From Azoarcus olearius (GTDB lineage: Bacteria; Pseudomonadota; Gammaproteobacteria; Burkholderiales; Rhodocyclaceae), in NCBI RefSeq assembly GCF_001682385.1, contig NZ_CP016210.1, forward strand, positions 3,100,001 through 3,164,000: DNA of 64,000 nucleotides. The letters are read 5' to 3'. Shown piece by piece: positions 56,199 to 64,000 of this stretch. The notes beneath the pieces were generated by a model. The model did no database searches and was not told the DNA's origin. It worked only from the letters and a program-made list of their open reading frames with translations. The translations under genes and the position numbers were made by a program. Every line of letters starts with the position of its first letter. The stretch's first letter is position 1.

Positions 56199-56228
56199 AG
56201 ACCGCCGCCCGGAGGCGGCGGCAAGTGC

Positions 56229-56822
56229 TCAGACGGCAGGCTTCGGGCGGATGGCGTGCTTGGGCCGCCAGGCCTTGATCACCGTCTCGTCGGTCTCCAC
56301 GTAGGGGCCGCCGATCAGGTCGATGCAGTAGGGGATCGCCGCGAAGATGCCGACATGTTCGACGCTGCCGTCGGCGCCGCGCAGGCCTTCGAGGGTTTCG
56401 CGGATCGACTTCGGCTGGCCCGGCAGGTTCACGATCAGGCTGCTGCCACGGATCACCGCCACCTGGCGCGACAGGATCGCCGTGGGCACGAAGTTGAGGC
56501 TGATGCGGCGCATCTCCTCGCCGAACCCAGGCATCACCTTGTCGCCCACCGCCAGCGTGGCCTCGGGCGTGACATCGCGCGGCGCCGGGCCGGTGCCGCC
56601 GGTGGTGAGGATGAGGGAGCAGCCCGCGGTGTCGGCCAGTTCGACCAGCGTGCGCTCGATCGTGGGCTGGTCGTCGGGAATCAGCCGCGTCACCGCGGTC
56701 CACGGCGAGGTCAGCGCGCGCCCCAGCCACTCCTTCAGCGACGGGATGCCCTGGTCTTCGTAGGTGCCGTCCGAGGCACGGTCGCTGATTGAAACCAGGC
56801 CGATGGTGATGCTGTCGCTCAT
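56229..56822 (-). CDS. mog: Molybdopterin adenylyltransferase MogA
   Basis: 197 residues. L-V-S-I-S-D-R-A-S-D-G-T-Y-E-D-Q-G-I-P lies near the N-terminus; the MPT-binding motif is L-T-T-G-G-T-G-P-A-P-R-D-V-T-P-E-A-T; L-P-G-Q-P-K-S-I is conserved. It adenylates molybdopterin before molybdenum insertion. It converges on msrQ, next to the molybdoenzyme gene msrP. Its start overlaps the darP stop by 4 bp. Confidence 0.94.
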   Translation of the reverse strand: MSDSITIGLVSISDRASDGTYEDQGIPSLKEWLGRALTSPWTAVTRLIPDDQPTIERTLVELADTAGCSLILTTGGTGPAPRDVTPEATLAVGDKVMPGFGEEMRRISLNFVPTAILSRQVAVIRGSSLIVNLPGQPKSIRETLEGLRGADGSVEHVGIFAAIPYCIDLIGGPYVETDETVIKAWRPKHAIRPKPAV

Positions 56823-57382
56823 GCTTGCTCCGGGGAGTCGTCGGGGGTGTCGTCATCCGCGCCCGCGGCTTCCAGGTCGCGCAGCACGCGGAAGATTTCG
56901 CGGAAGGACTTGGGCGGCTTGTTGTTGTCGCGCTCTTTCAGCGCATTGCGGCGCAGGGTGCGCAGATGCTGCAGATCGGCCTGCGGCCAGGTGTTGGCGA
57001 TGTGCTCCAGCACCTTCTCGTCTTCGATGAAGTCGGCGCGCAGCTTTTCCAGGCGGTGCTGGCGCGCCACTTCGGCGGCGGAGACGCCGTTGAACACGTC
57101 GAGCTGGGCCTGGATCGGCTCCGGATCGACGTTGCGCATCAGCTTGCCGATGTACTGCATCTGGCGCCGGCGCGCCTCGTGGGAGGTGAAGCGCTGGGCG
57201 TCGCGCACCGCGTCGAACAGCTCTTCGGGCATCGGCACCTTGCGCAGCCGTTCGACCGAGAGATCGACGAGTTGCTGGCCAAGATCCTGCAGCGCGTGCA
57301 TCGCCCGCTTGCGGCTGCTCTTGCTCGGCGGCTCCATGCCGTCTTCGTCGGCGGGGTCGTGATATTCAGGGCGGGAAACCAT
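56819..57382 (-). CDS. darP: Ribosome biogenesis factor DarP (YjgA)
   Basis: 187 residues. P-P-S-K-S-S-R-K-R near the start, then D-L-G-Q-Q-L-V-D-L-S and R-R-R-Q-M-Q-Y-I-G-K-L-M-R are the YjgA signature. It ends in an acidic tail. YjgA acts late in 50S assembly. Coupled to mogA downstream and divergent from pmbA; the yjgA-pmbA pair is conserved in Proteobacteria. Confidence 0.94.
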   Translation of the reverse strand: MVSRPEYHDPADEDGMEPPSKSSRKRAMHALQDLGQQLVDLSVERLRKVPMPEELFDAVRDAQRFTSHEARRRQMQYIGKLMRNVDPEPIQAQLDVFNGVSAAEVARQHRLEKLRADFIEDEKVLEHIANTWPQADLQHLRTLRRNALKERDNNKPPKSFREIFRVLRDLEAAGADDDTPDDSPEQA

Positions 57383-57446
57383 TGTGGGTCAAGCGTCAGG
57401 CGGGATCGGGGTAAGATTATAGCCTTTGCCTCCCGGTGTTCCGCCC

Positions 57447-58787
57447 ATGTCCGCTCAAGGCTTCTCCTTCTCCCAGGCGCAGCTGCGCGAAATCGCCGCC
57501 GACATCCTCAAGTACGCCCGGAAGCGCGGTGCGACAGCCTGCGAAACCGACGTGTCGGAAGGGTTCGGCCAATCGGTCGCGGTGCGCAAGGGCGAAGTCG
57601 ATACCATCGAGTACAACCGCGACAAAGGCATCGGCGTCACCATCTACCTGGGCCAGCAGCGCGGCTATGCCAGTACCTCCGACTTTTCCAAGGCGGCGCT
57701 GAAGGCCACCGTGGATGCCGCGGTGTCGATCGCCGGTTTCACCGCGCCCGACCCCTGCGCCGGCCTGGCCGACGCCAGCCTGATGGCGCAGGACATGCCG
57801 GACCTCGACCTCTTCCATCCGTGGAAGATCGGCGTCGATGATGCGATCGGCCTCGCACGGCGCTGCGAAGAGGCCGCGTTCGCGGTGTCGCCCAAGATCA
57901 CCAACTCCGAAGGCGCCAACGTTTCCATCCAGCAGTCGCAGTTCGTGTCGGCCAACAGCCACGGCTTCATGGGCGGCTACGCCACCACGCGGCACGGCCT
58001 GTCGTGCTCCGTCATCGCGGGCGAAGGCGATGGCATGCAGCGCGAATACTGGTACGACTCGCGCCGCGACGCGGCGGACCTGATCAGCCCCGAAGAAGTC
58101 GGCCGCATCGCCGGCGAACGCGCGATCAGCCGCCTGGGCGCCAAGAAGATCCGCACCTGCGAGGTGCCGGTCATCTTCGAAGCGCCGCTTGCGATCGCCC
58201 TGCTCGGCAACTTCGTGCAGGCGGTGTCCGGCGGTTCGCTCTACCGCAAGTCCAGCTTCCTGCTCGACAGCCTCGGCCAGCAGGTGTTTTCGCCGGTGGT
58301 CACCATCGCCGAACGGCCGCACCTGAAGAAGGCCTTCGGCACCAGCTGGTTCGACAGCGACGGCGTCGCCACGCGCGACCGCGACGTGGTGGTGGACGGC
58401 GTGCTGCAGGGCTACTTCCTGTCGACCTACTCCGCGCGCAAGCTGGGCATGCAGACGACCGGTAACGCCGGCGGTTCGCACAACCTCACGGTCACGCCGG
58501 GCACCGACGACTTCGCCGGCCTCATCAAGCGCATGGAGCGCGGCCTGATCGTCACCGAGCTGCTCGGCCACGGGGTCAACTACGTCACCGGCGACTACTC
58601 CCGCGGCGCGGCCGGCTACTGGGTGGAAAAGGGCAAGATCAAGCACGCGGTCGAGGAAGTCACCATCGCCGGCAACCTGCGCGACATGTTCCGCAACATC
58701 GTCGCGGTGGGCAACGACGCACTGCCGCGCGGCGCCAAGCACTGCGGCTCGCTGCTGATCGAACGCATGAAGATCGCGGGCCGCTGA
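57447..58787 (+). CDS. pmbA: Metalloprotease PmbA/TldE
   Basis: 446 residues from the ATG at 57447; a TTG seven codons upstream is unlikely. The PmbA/TldD fold is shown by E-T-D-V-S-E-G-F-G-Q-S-V-A-V-R-K-G-E, G-G-S-L-Y-R-K-S-S-F-L-L-D and G-N-A-G-G-S-H-N-L. PmbA pairs with TldD to form a protease that processes some peptides; tldD is not in the window. It lacks the TldD HExxxH zinc site, as expected. Confidence 0.95.
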   Translation: MSAQGFSFSQAQLREIAADILKYARKRGATACETDVSEGFGQSVAVRKGEVDTIEYNRDKGIGVTIYLGQQRGYASTSDFSKAALKATVDAAVSIAGFTAPDPCAGLADASLMAQDMPDLDLFHPWKIGVDDAIGLARRCEEAAFAVSPKITNSEGANVSIQQSQFVSANSHGFMGGYATTRHGLSCSVIAGEGDGMQREYWYDSRRDAADLISPEEVGRIAGERAISRLGAKKIRTCEVPVIFEAPLAIALLGNFVQAVSGGSLYRKSSFLLDSLGQQVFSPVVTIAERPHLKKAFGTSWFDSDGVATRDRDVVVDGVLQGYFLSTYSARKLGMQTTGNAGGSHNLTVTPGTDDFAGLIKRMERGLIVTELLGHGVNYVTGDYSRGAAGYWVEKGKIKHAVEEVTIAGNLRDMFRNIVAVGNDALPRGAKHCGSLLIERMKIAGR

Positions 58788-58821
58788 GCGGCCGGCACCT
58801 TCCCCGTCTCCGCACCTTCCC

Positions 58822-58860
58822 GGCCCGCCCGACCGCCCCCATCCGGGGCGGTGGCGGGCC
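58822..58860 (+). terminator. Hairpin after pmbA, probable terminator
   Basis: GGCCCGCC and ACCGCCCC pair with GGGGCGGT and GGCGGGCC, giving two stacked 8-bp stems. Only GTT follows, so termination without a long T-run is uncertain. Confidence 0.5.
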
Positions 58861-58952
58861 GTTCCACATCCGCCGCCACTACGCCTTCCGGCGCATGTCC
58901 GCGCGCCTTCCCCACGCCCGCAAGCCCCGCGCCGATTAGGGTTTTCCTCCGG

Positions 58953-58980
58953 TTTTGGGGGCAAGGCAGCGGCCTATAAT
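58953..58980 (+). promoter_or_regulatory. Possible sigma-70 promoter of the TRAP binding-protein gene
   Basis: TTTTGG, 16 bp, TATAAT (58975-58980), 53 bp before the GTG start. The -10 box is perfect and the -35 weak. Confidence 0.45.
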
Positions 58981-59033
58981 CGGCCCGTGGCATAAGTCGT
59001 AAAACTACTGTTCACAGTCAAAGAGGAGAGATC

Positions 59034-60182
59034 GTGGAACGTCGTTCATTCCTGCAGAAAGCAGGTGCCGGCCTGGTCGCCGGCGCCGCCGTGGGCCTTA
59101 CCGCCTGCGGCAAGAAAGAAGAAGCCGCACCTGCTGCTGCCCCCACGGGTGCCGCTGGCGGCGCGCCTGCCGTCCAGACCGGACTGCCGGAAATCAAGTG
59201 GCGCCTGACGTCCAGCTTCCCCAAGAGCCTGGACACGATCTACGGCGGCGCGGAAGTCATGGCCAACCGCCTGCGCGCGATCACCGACGGCAAGTTCGAC
59301 ATCCGCGTCTTTCCCGCGGGCGAAATCGTGCCGGGCCTGCAGGCGCTGGACGCGGTGCAGCAGGGTACCGTCGAGCTGTGCCACACCTGCTCCTACTACT
59401 ACGTCGGCAAGGACAAGACCTTCGGCTTCGGCACCTCGGTGCCCTTCGGCATGAACGCGCGCCAGATGAACGCGTGGATCATGTTCGGCGGCGGCCAGCA
59501 GCTGCTCGACGAGTTCTATGCCAACTACAACGTCCTGTCGCTGATGGGCGGCAACACCGGCACCCAGATGGGCGGCTGGTACCGCAAGCCGGTCAAGACC
59601 GTGGCCGACCTGCAGGGTCTGAAGATCCGCATCGCCGGCCTGGGTGGCGAGGTGTTCTCGCGTCTGGGCGCGATTCCGCAGCAGATCGCAGGCGGCGACA
59701 TCTACCCCTCACTGGAAAAGGGCACCATCGATGCCGCGGAGTGGGTCGGCCCCTACGATGACGAGAAGCTCGGCTTCTACAAGGTTGCGCCGAACTACTA
59801 CTACCCGGGCTGGTGGGAGCCGGGTCCGGTCGTGCATTTCTTCATCAACCGTGACGCCTGGGCCAAGCTGCCGAAGTTCTACCAGGAAGCCCTGCGCGCA
59901 GCCGCGCATGAAGCCAACATCACGATGATGGCCTCGTACGACGACAAGAACCCGCAGGCGCTGGCGCGTCTGCTGTCGAATGGCGTGAAGCTGGAAGCCT
60001 ATTCGGACGAGATCATGAAGGGTGCTTACAAGGCCGCATTCGAGCTGTACAACGAAGAAGCCGGCAAGAACCCCGCATGGAAGAAGATCTTCACCGAGTG
60101 GGACAAGTACCGCCGTTCGCAGAATGCGTGGTTCAGTGTGGCGGAGGCGACGATGGACCGCTTCCTCCAAGCGGCCCGCTGA
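59034..60182 (+). CDS. TRAP transporter solute-binding protein (DctP family)
   Basis: 382 residues starting with GTG, 6 bp after GAGGAG. The N-terminus M-E-R-R-S-F-L-Q-K-A-G-A-G-L-V-A-G is Tat-like and ends in the lipobox-like L-T-A-C-G, so the protein may be an exported lipoprotein. The body has W-R-L-T-S-S-F-P-K-S-L-D, H-T-C-S-Y-Y-Y-V-G-K-D-K and Y-Y-P-G-W-W-E-P-G, close to TakP-type binders of 2-oxo acids. It delivers a carboxylate to the DctQM permease, whose genes converge on it. Confidence 0.9.
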   Translation: MERRSFLQKAGAGLVAGAAVGLTACGKKEEAAPAAAPTGAAGGAPAVQTGLPEIKWRLTSSFPKSLDTIYGGAEVMANRLRAITDGKFDIRVFPAGEIVPGLQALDAVQQGTVELCHTCSYYYVGKDKTFGFGTSVPFGMNARQMNAWIMFGGGQQLLDEFYANYNVLSLMGGNTGTQMGGWYRKPVKTVADLQGLKIRIAGLGGEVFSRLGAIPQQIAGGDIYPSLEKGTIDAAEWVGPYDDEKLGFYKVAPNYYYPGWWEPGPVVHFFINRDAWAKLPKFYQEALRAAAHEANITMMASYDDKNPQALARLLSNGVKLEAYSDEIMKGAYKAAFELYNEEAGKNPAWKKIFTEWDKYRRSQNAWFSVAEATMDRFLQAAR

Positions 60183-60203
60183 CCGACCTACCCCGGCATC
60201 CAA

Positions 60204-60232
60204 AAGCCCGCAGCGCGCTGCGGGCTTTTTTT
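60204..60232 (+). terminator. Strong intrinsic terminator of the TRAP binding-protein gene
   Basis: AAGCCCGCAGC and GCTGCGGGCTT form an 11-bp stem followed by seven T. It lies 21 bp after the stop codon. Confidence 0.93.
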
Positions 60233-60285
60233 CGTCCGTCGCGCCAGCCCAAGTCGGTGCTGGCGCTGCGGTGGGCCCGGCGCTC

Positions 60286-60310
60286 CAAAAAAAGGGCCCC
60301 GAAGGGCCCT
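60286..60310 (-). terminator. Intrinsic terminator (minus strand) of dctQM
   Basis: On the minus strand AGGGCCC, a short loop and GGGCCCT are followed by seven T. It lies 22 bp beyond the dctM stop. Confidence 0.88.
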
Positions 60311-60332
60311 GTTCGCTGGAACCGCTCGGATA

Positions 60333-62015
60333 TCAGCGGCTGCCGCCGCCCTGCTGCTGGAGTTGCTGCAGCAGATCGAGGCTCGGACCGCCGCTGCTGC
60401 CACCCGAGCCCGCACCCTCGGCGGCGCCGCTCGGTGTATCACCCCCCGCGGCAGGCAACTGCAGCTGCAGCTCTGTCGGCGCCGACTGGGCCTTGCCGTG
60501 GTCGTACGAGACGATGTTCGGGAACATGATCACCAGCGCCACCATAAGGATCTGGATGCAGACGAACGGCACCGCGCCCCAGTAGATCTCGGTGGTCTTG
60601 ATCTTCGGCGGCGCGACAGAGCGCAGGTAGAACAACGCGAAGCCGAACGGCGGGTGCATGAACGAGGTCTGCATGTTCACCGCCAGCAGCACACCGAACC
60701 AGATCAGGTCGATGCCCAGCTTGTCCGCCACCGGCGCCAGCAGCGGCACGATGATGAAAGCAAGTTCGAAGAAGTCGAGGAAGAACGCCAGCACGAACAC
60801 CAGGATGTTCACCGCGATCAGGAAGCCGGTCTGGCCGCCGGGGAGCGCGGTCAGCAGGTGTTCCACCCACAAGTCGCCATTGACGCCGCGGAAGGTGAGG
60901 CCGAACACCGTGGAACCGATCAGGATGAAGACCACGAAGCACGACAGCTTGGTGGTGACGTCCATCGCCTGCTTGGTCAGCGCAAAGCTCAAGCGCCCGC
61001 GCGACATCGCCATCAGCACCGCGCCCACGGCACCCATGGCGCCGCCTTCGGTGGGGGTGGCGATGCCGAGGAAAATGGTGCCGAGCACGAGGAAGATCAG
61101 CCCGAGCGGCGGAATCAGCACGAAGGTGACGCGTTCGGCCATCTTCGACAGCAGGCCGAGCTTGAACAGGCGGTTGATCACCGATGCGATGAAGGCGACG
61201 CCGATCGCCACCAGCGAGGAAATCACCACCACCTCGTCGGTCGGCTTGCCCACACCCCAGGTCTTGGCGAAGGCCACCGCAGCGGCCACCGAGATCACGA
61301 ACAGTACCGCCAGCGAACGCAGGCCCGAACTGCCGTCCTCCTCCCGGATGGTACGGGCCTCGACCGGCATCGCGGGCGCGAATTTCGGGCGGAACAGCGT
61401 GATCAGGAACACATAGCCCACATACAGGCCAGTAAGCACCAGCCCCGGCAGCAGCGCGCCCTGGTACATGTCGCCCACGGAGCGGCCGAGCTGGTCGGCC
61501 ATGATGATCAGCACCAGCGATGGCGGGATGATCTGGGCCAGGGTGCCGGACGCCGCGATCACGCCCGAGGCCAGGCGGTGGTCGTAACCGTAGCGCAGCA
61601 TGATGGGCAGCGAGATCAGTCCCATCGAGATGACCGAAGCCGCGACCACGCCTGTGGTGGCCGCCAGCAGTGCGCCGACGAAGATCACCGCGTAGGCGAG
61701 ACCCCCACGGATCGGGCCGAACAGCTGGCCGATGGTATCCAGCAGATCCTCCGCCATGCCGCTGCGCTCGAGGACCAGGCCCATGAAGGTGAAGAAGGGA
61801 ATGGCCAGCAGCGTGTCGTTGGCCATGATGCCGAAGATGCGTTCCGGCAGCGCCTGGAACAGCGCGGGGCTGAGCAGGCCGAGTTCGATGCCGATGAGGC
61901 CGAACACGATGCCGTTGGCCGCGAGCGCGAACGCGACCGGAAAGCCCATCAGCAGGAAGAACACCAGCGCCACGAACATCACCGGCGCCATGTTGGCAAT
62001 CAGGAACTGGGTCAT
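60333..62015 (-). CDS. dctM: TRAP transporter large permease (DctM)
   Basis: 560 residues with about 14 hydrophobic segments. I-P-F-F-T-F-M-G-L-V-L-E-R-S-G-M-A, A-T-T-G-V-V-A-A-S-V and P-T-E-G-G-A-M-G-A-V-G-A are DctM signatures. It couples carboxylate import to the sodium gradient. It is longer than the usual 430 or so residues, with an insert in the middle and a polar Gly/Gln-rich C-terminal tail (L-L-Q-Q-L-Q-Q-Q-G-G-G). It overlaps dctQ by 4 bp. Confidence 0.93.
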   Translation of the reverse strand: MTQFLIANMAPVMFVALVFFLLMGFPVAFALAANGIVFGLIGIELGLLSPALFQALPERIFGIMANDTLLAIPFFTFMGLVLERSGMAEDLLDTIGQLFGPIRGGLAYAVIFVGALLAATTGVVAASVISMGLISLPIMLRYGYDHRLASGVIAASGTLAQIIPPSLVLIIMADQLGRSVGDMYQGALLPGLVLTGLYVGYVFLITLFRPKFAPAMPVEARTIREEDGSSGLRSLAVLFVISVAAAVAFAKTWGVGKPTDEVVVISSLVAIGVAFIASVINRLFKLGLLSKMAERVTFVLIPPLGLIFLVLGTIFLGIATPTEGGAMGAVGAVLMAMSRGRLSFALTKQAMDVTTKLSCFVVFILIGSTVFGLTFRGVNGDLWVEHLLTALPGGQTGFLIAVNILVFVLAFFLDFFELAFIIVPLLAPVADKLGIDLIWFGVLLAVNMQTSFMHPPFGFALFYLRSVAPPKIKTTEIYWGAVPFVCIQILMVALVIMFPNIVSYDHGKAQSAPTELQLQLPAAGGDTPSGAAEGAGSGGSSGGPSLDLLQQLQQQGGGSR

Positions 62016-62605
62016 TGCGCACCTCCGGTGGCCTGCTGCTTGATCGCGGCGGCCAGTTCTTCTTCAGCGGAAGGCGCGCCATGCTTGACCAGCGCGTTGG
62101 GGCCGTGCCCGGTGAGGAAGGCGATGCGCTTGATGAGTTCGGACAGTGCCTGCAGGATCAGGAAGAACATGCCCAGCGGCAGCATCAGCTTGACCGGCCA
62201 GCGGATCAGCCCCCCGGGATTGGCGGACATCTCGCCGGACACGATCGAGAGCTTCACGATCGGCAGCGACAGCCACAACAGCAGCACGGCCATCGGCAGC
62301 ATGAAGAGCGCGATGCCGATGATGTCGACGATGTTCTGCCCGCGGGGCGACAGTCGTCCGGTGAGCACATCGATGCGCACGTGCTCGTTGCGCAGGAAGG
62401 TGTAACCCGCGGCGAGCATGAAGATGGCCGCGAACAGGTACCACTGAATTTCGAGAAGCGCGTTGGAACTTGTGTTAAACAGCTTGCGGACGAGCGCGTT
62501 TCCCGCGCTGATCACCACGGCGATCAGCACGAGCCACATCACGCTACGTCCTACCCGTTCGTTGATCCAGTCGATCAACCGGGAAAGACTCAGCAGGAAG
62601 GACAC
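62012..62605 (-). CDS. dctQ: TRAP transporter small permease (DctQ)
   Basis: 197 residues with four hydrophobic segments: V-M-W-L-V-L-I-A-V-V-I-S-A-G-N-A, then L-L-E-I-Q-W-Y-L-F-A-A-I-F-M-L-A-A-G-Y-T-F typical of DctQ, and N-E-H-V-R-I-D-V. It pairs with DctM in the membrane. AAAGGAGT before the start gives a good ribosome binding site. Confidence 0.92.
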   Translation of the reverse strand: MSFLLSLSRLIDWINERVGRSVMWLVLIAVVISAGNALVRKLFNTSSNALLEIQWYLFAAIFMLAAGYTFLRNEHVRIDVLTGRLSPRGQNIVDIIGIALFMLPMAVLLLWLSLPIVKLSIVSGEMSANPGGLIRWPVKLMLPLGMFFLILQALSELIKRIAFLTGHGPNALVKHGAPSAEEELAAAIKQQATGGAQ

Positions 62606-62729
62606 GAAGGACTCCTTTGGAGGACGACTAAATGCGGGACGCCGGTCCGGCTTATTGTCCGCCGGCCCTTGCGGTGGCCGGATTATTCCATAGAGGCCAA
62701 GGGCTTAAAGCTAGGGTATTCCACTATCG

Positions 62730-63404
62730 ATGAACACGCTCCAACACCCCCAGAACCCGCGCCGTTGCAGGATTTGCCTTGTGCGCCACGGTGAGACGCG
62801 GTGGAACGCCGAACGCCGCCTGCAGGGCCATCTCGACGTTCCACTGAACGAGGTCGGCCTTGGCCAGGCGGAAGCCACGGCGCGCAGCTTGCAAGGCGGG
62901 CGCTTCGCTGCCATCTACGCCAGCGACCTCACTCGCGCGCTGCAGACCGCGGCCCCCGCCGCACGCGACCTGGGCCTCGAGACCCAGCCCAGCGCGGCGC
63001 TGCGCGAACGTCACTACGGCCTCTTCCAGGGGCTCACCTATGACGAAGCCGCCGAACGCCATCCGGACGCCTACGCCCGCTTTCGCGCGCGCGAGGCCAC
63101 GTTCGCCTTCCCCGACGGCGGCGAAAGTCTGGCGGATTTCGCCGCGCGCATCGGTGCCGCGCTGAAGGCGCTCGCACATCGCCACCTCGGCGAACAGATC
63201 CTGGTCGTCACCCACGGCGGCGTGCTCGACATCGCCCATCGCCTCGCCAGCAAACTGCCGCTGGAAGCGCCGCGCGACTTCCCCATCCTCAATGCCGCAC
63301 TGAACTGGCTGGAGTACGACGGCGACGGGCCGGACTGGCACCTGGTCGCCTGGGGCGTGCAAGACCATCTGGCGAGCGCCCGCGACGAGTTGCCGAACGC
63401 CTGA
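62730..63404 (+). CDS. Histidine phosphatase family protein (GpmB/CobC-like)
   Basis: 224 residues. The phosphohistidine motif is L-V-R-H20-G-E-T-R-W-N with L-Q-G-H-L-D-V-P-L-N after it. E-R-H-Y-G-L-F-Q-G holds the acid, and V-V-T-H-G-G-V the second His. The branch includes cobalamin and sugar phosphatases; which one cannot be told. It diverges from dctQ. Confidence 0.9.
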   Translation: MNTLQHPQNPRRCRICLVRHGETRWNAERRLQGHLDVPLNEVGLGQAEATARSLQGGRFAAIYASDLTRALQTAAPAARDLGLETQPSAALRERHYGLFQGLTYDEAAERHPDAYARFRAREATFAFPDGGESLADFAARIGAALKALAHRHLGEQILVVTHGGVLDIAHRLASKLPLEAPRDFPILNAALNWLEYDGDGPDWHLVAWGVQDHLASARDELPNA

Positions 63405-63504
63405 GCGCGGGGGCGCGTCGGTGCAGGAATTAACGGCTTTTTTACAGCGCGTGCGACGGGCTCCGCTATCGTTCCGGCTCCCGTCGCTTCTTCCGCCGCC
63501 AGAC

Positions 63505-64000
63505 GTGACCGCCCCTCCGATCGTGCCGCTCACCCCCTTGCAGCGCGCCCGCCCCTACCTGATGGCGGTCGGCGGCAGCCTGCTGGTGACGGCCTGCGCG
63601 GCCCCGCTGCGCCACCTGCTCGATCCGGCCAACATTGCCATGCTGTTCCTGCTGGCGGTCTTTCTGGCCGCCCTGCGGCTGGGTCGTGGGCCGGCGGTGA
63701 CGGTAGCCTTCGCCAACACGGTGTTGCTCGACTACGTCATCGTCCCGCCCCACTTCGCCTTCATTCCCACCGATCTTCAGTACCTCGTCACCCTGGTGGT
63801 GATGCTGACGGTGGGCCTGATCACCGCGCAGCTGAGCACCGGCCTGGGCCGCCAGACCCGCCTCAGCGCGTCCCAGGAGCGCGATACTGCAGCCCTCTAC
63901 GAACTGGCGCACGAACTGGCGGGTTGCATCACGATAGATCAGATCAGGCGCGCGCTCGACGGCTATCTCGCACGCCAGGACCGGATAGCCCGACTGGTGC
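63505..64000 (+). CDS. KdpD-like DUF4118 sensor histidine kinase, N-terminus (partial)
   Basis: At least 165 residues, cut by the right edge. A GTG start at 63505 is taken; a GTG at 63451 is in frame, and neither has a clear ribosome binding site. Four hydrophobic segments form the DUF4118 membrane domain of KdpD: N-I-A-M-L-F-L-L-A-V-F-L-A-A-L-R-L-G-R-G-P-A-V, D-Y-V-I-V-P-P-H-F-A-F and Y-L-V-T-L-V-V-M-L-T-V-G-L-I-T. A helical segment begins after them. The catalytic domains lie outside the window. It lacks the N-terminal KdpD/Usp part. Confidence 0.82.
   Translation, partial: MTAPPIVPLTPLQRARPYLMAVGGSLLVTACAAPLRHLLDPANIAMLFLLAVFLAALRLGRGPAVTVAFANTVLLDYVIVPPHFAFIPTDLQYLVTLVVMLTVGLITAQLSTGLGRQTRLSASQERDTAALYELAHELAGCITIDQIRRALDGYLARQDRIARLV

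Noticed and set aside
56202-56224. GC-rich hairpin between msrQ and mogA as a terminator
   Set aside because: The stem is good, but the sequence after it on either strand has only short mixed T tracts, and the stem lies too close to both stops to be sure.
60241-60266. Inverted repeat GCGCCAGC-N10-GCTGGCGC between the two TRAP terminators
   Set aside because: It lies between two good terminators with no T-run and no gene to serve; probably spacer sequence or a relic of a third terminator.

Overview
The window is GC-rich, densely packed chromosomal DNA from a betaproteobacterium. Gene content and protein similarity point to the Rhodocyclales (Azoarcus, Thauera, Aromatoleum or a relative): the beta-type flagellar flg cluster, a phasin, a PduO-type adenosyltransferase, a TRAP transporter, rplM-rpsI with erpA, coq7, bactofilin and a QseE/GlrK-type two-component operon. 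The genus is inferred, not proven. I see no rRNA, tRNA, insertion sequence, prophage or CRISPR array, and nearly everything looks like core or near-core chromosome.

Layout. 1-6632: flagellar rod and hook operon flgB-C-D-E-F-G-(H) on the minus strand, diverging from flgA-flgM-flgN. 6711-9523: a Spy/CpxP-like periplasmic protein diverging from an OmpR/EnvZ-like two-component pair. 9630-13375: a phasin, then a cytosolic three-PAS histidine kinase with a NarL-type regulator. 13341-16417: glpK-glpD. 16564-18713: an EamA transporter, a SpoIIAA-like protein and a tandem rhodanese. 18748-22165: murI and tyrS diverging from an M23 endopeptidase. 22234-23659: erpA and rplM-rpsI, followed by a probable small RNA at 23771-23882. 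24149-28348: osmC, coq7, a CNP1-like protein, rppH and proS. 28374-33327: a lytic transglycosylase, a bactofilin and the glrK-qseG-glrR operon. 33360-36741: a radical SAM protein, mnmA, an unknown secreted protein and nudJ. 36865-41524: ilvE, a zinc-finger protein, a YheT-like hydrolase, a phosphohexomutase and an HDOD protein. 41617-47298: alaS, PduO-type adenosyltransferase, a NifX/NafY-like protein, alkB and an amine oxidase. 47353-53040: an ABC exporter, dinB, rmuC and a DAHP synthase. 53179-58787: an antiporter, msrPQ, mogA, darP and pmbA. 59034-62605: TRAP transporter genes. 62730-64000: a histidine phosphatase and the start of a KdpD-like kinase.

Two regulatory regions stand out. (1) The 342-bp gap between the bactofilin gene and the divergent glrK-qseG-glrR operon holds a near-consensus sigma-54 promoter facing the bactofilin. 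Upstream of it are an IHF-like site and two TGTC-N10-GAC(A/G) sites of the type known for GlrR/QseF. This suggests a self-contained sigma-54 circuit in which GlrR controls a bactofilin that shares its 3' end with a lytic transglycosylase gene, i.e. an envelope or cell-shape response. (2) Just upstream of rplM lies an unannotated transcription unit with its own sigma-70 promoter, a hairpin closed by a GGAA tetraloop, a CU-rich stretch resembling the anti-Shine-Dalgarno end of 16S rRNA, and a strong terminator with nine U residues. This is a good candidate for a ribosome-targeting small RNA.

Other regulatory signals include a sigma-28 promoter before flgM, a GATAC-N5-GATAC direct repeat before the OmpR-like regulator, and a 16-bp perfect palindrome at the start of the adenosyltransferase transcript.
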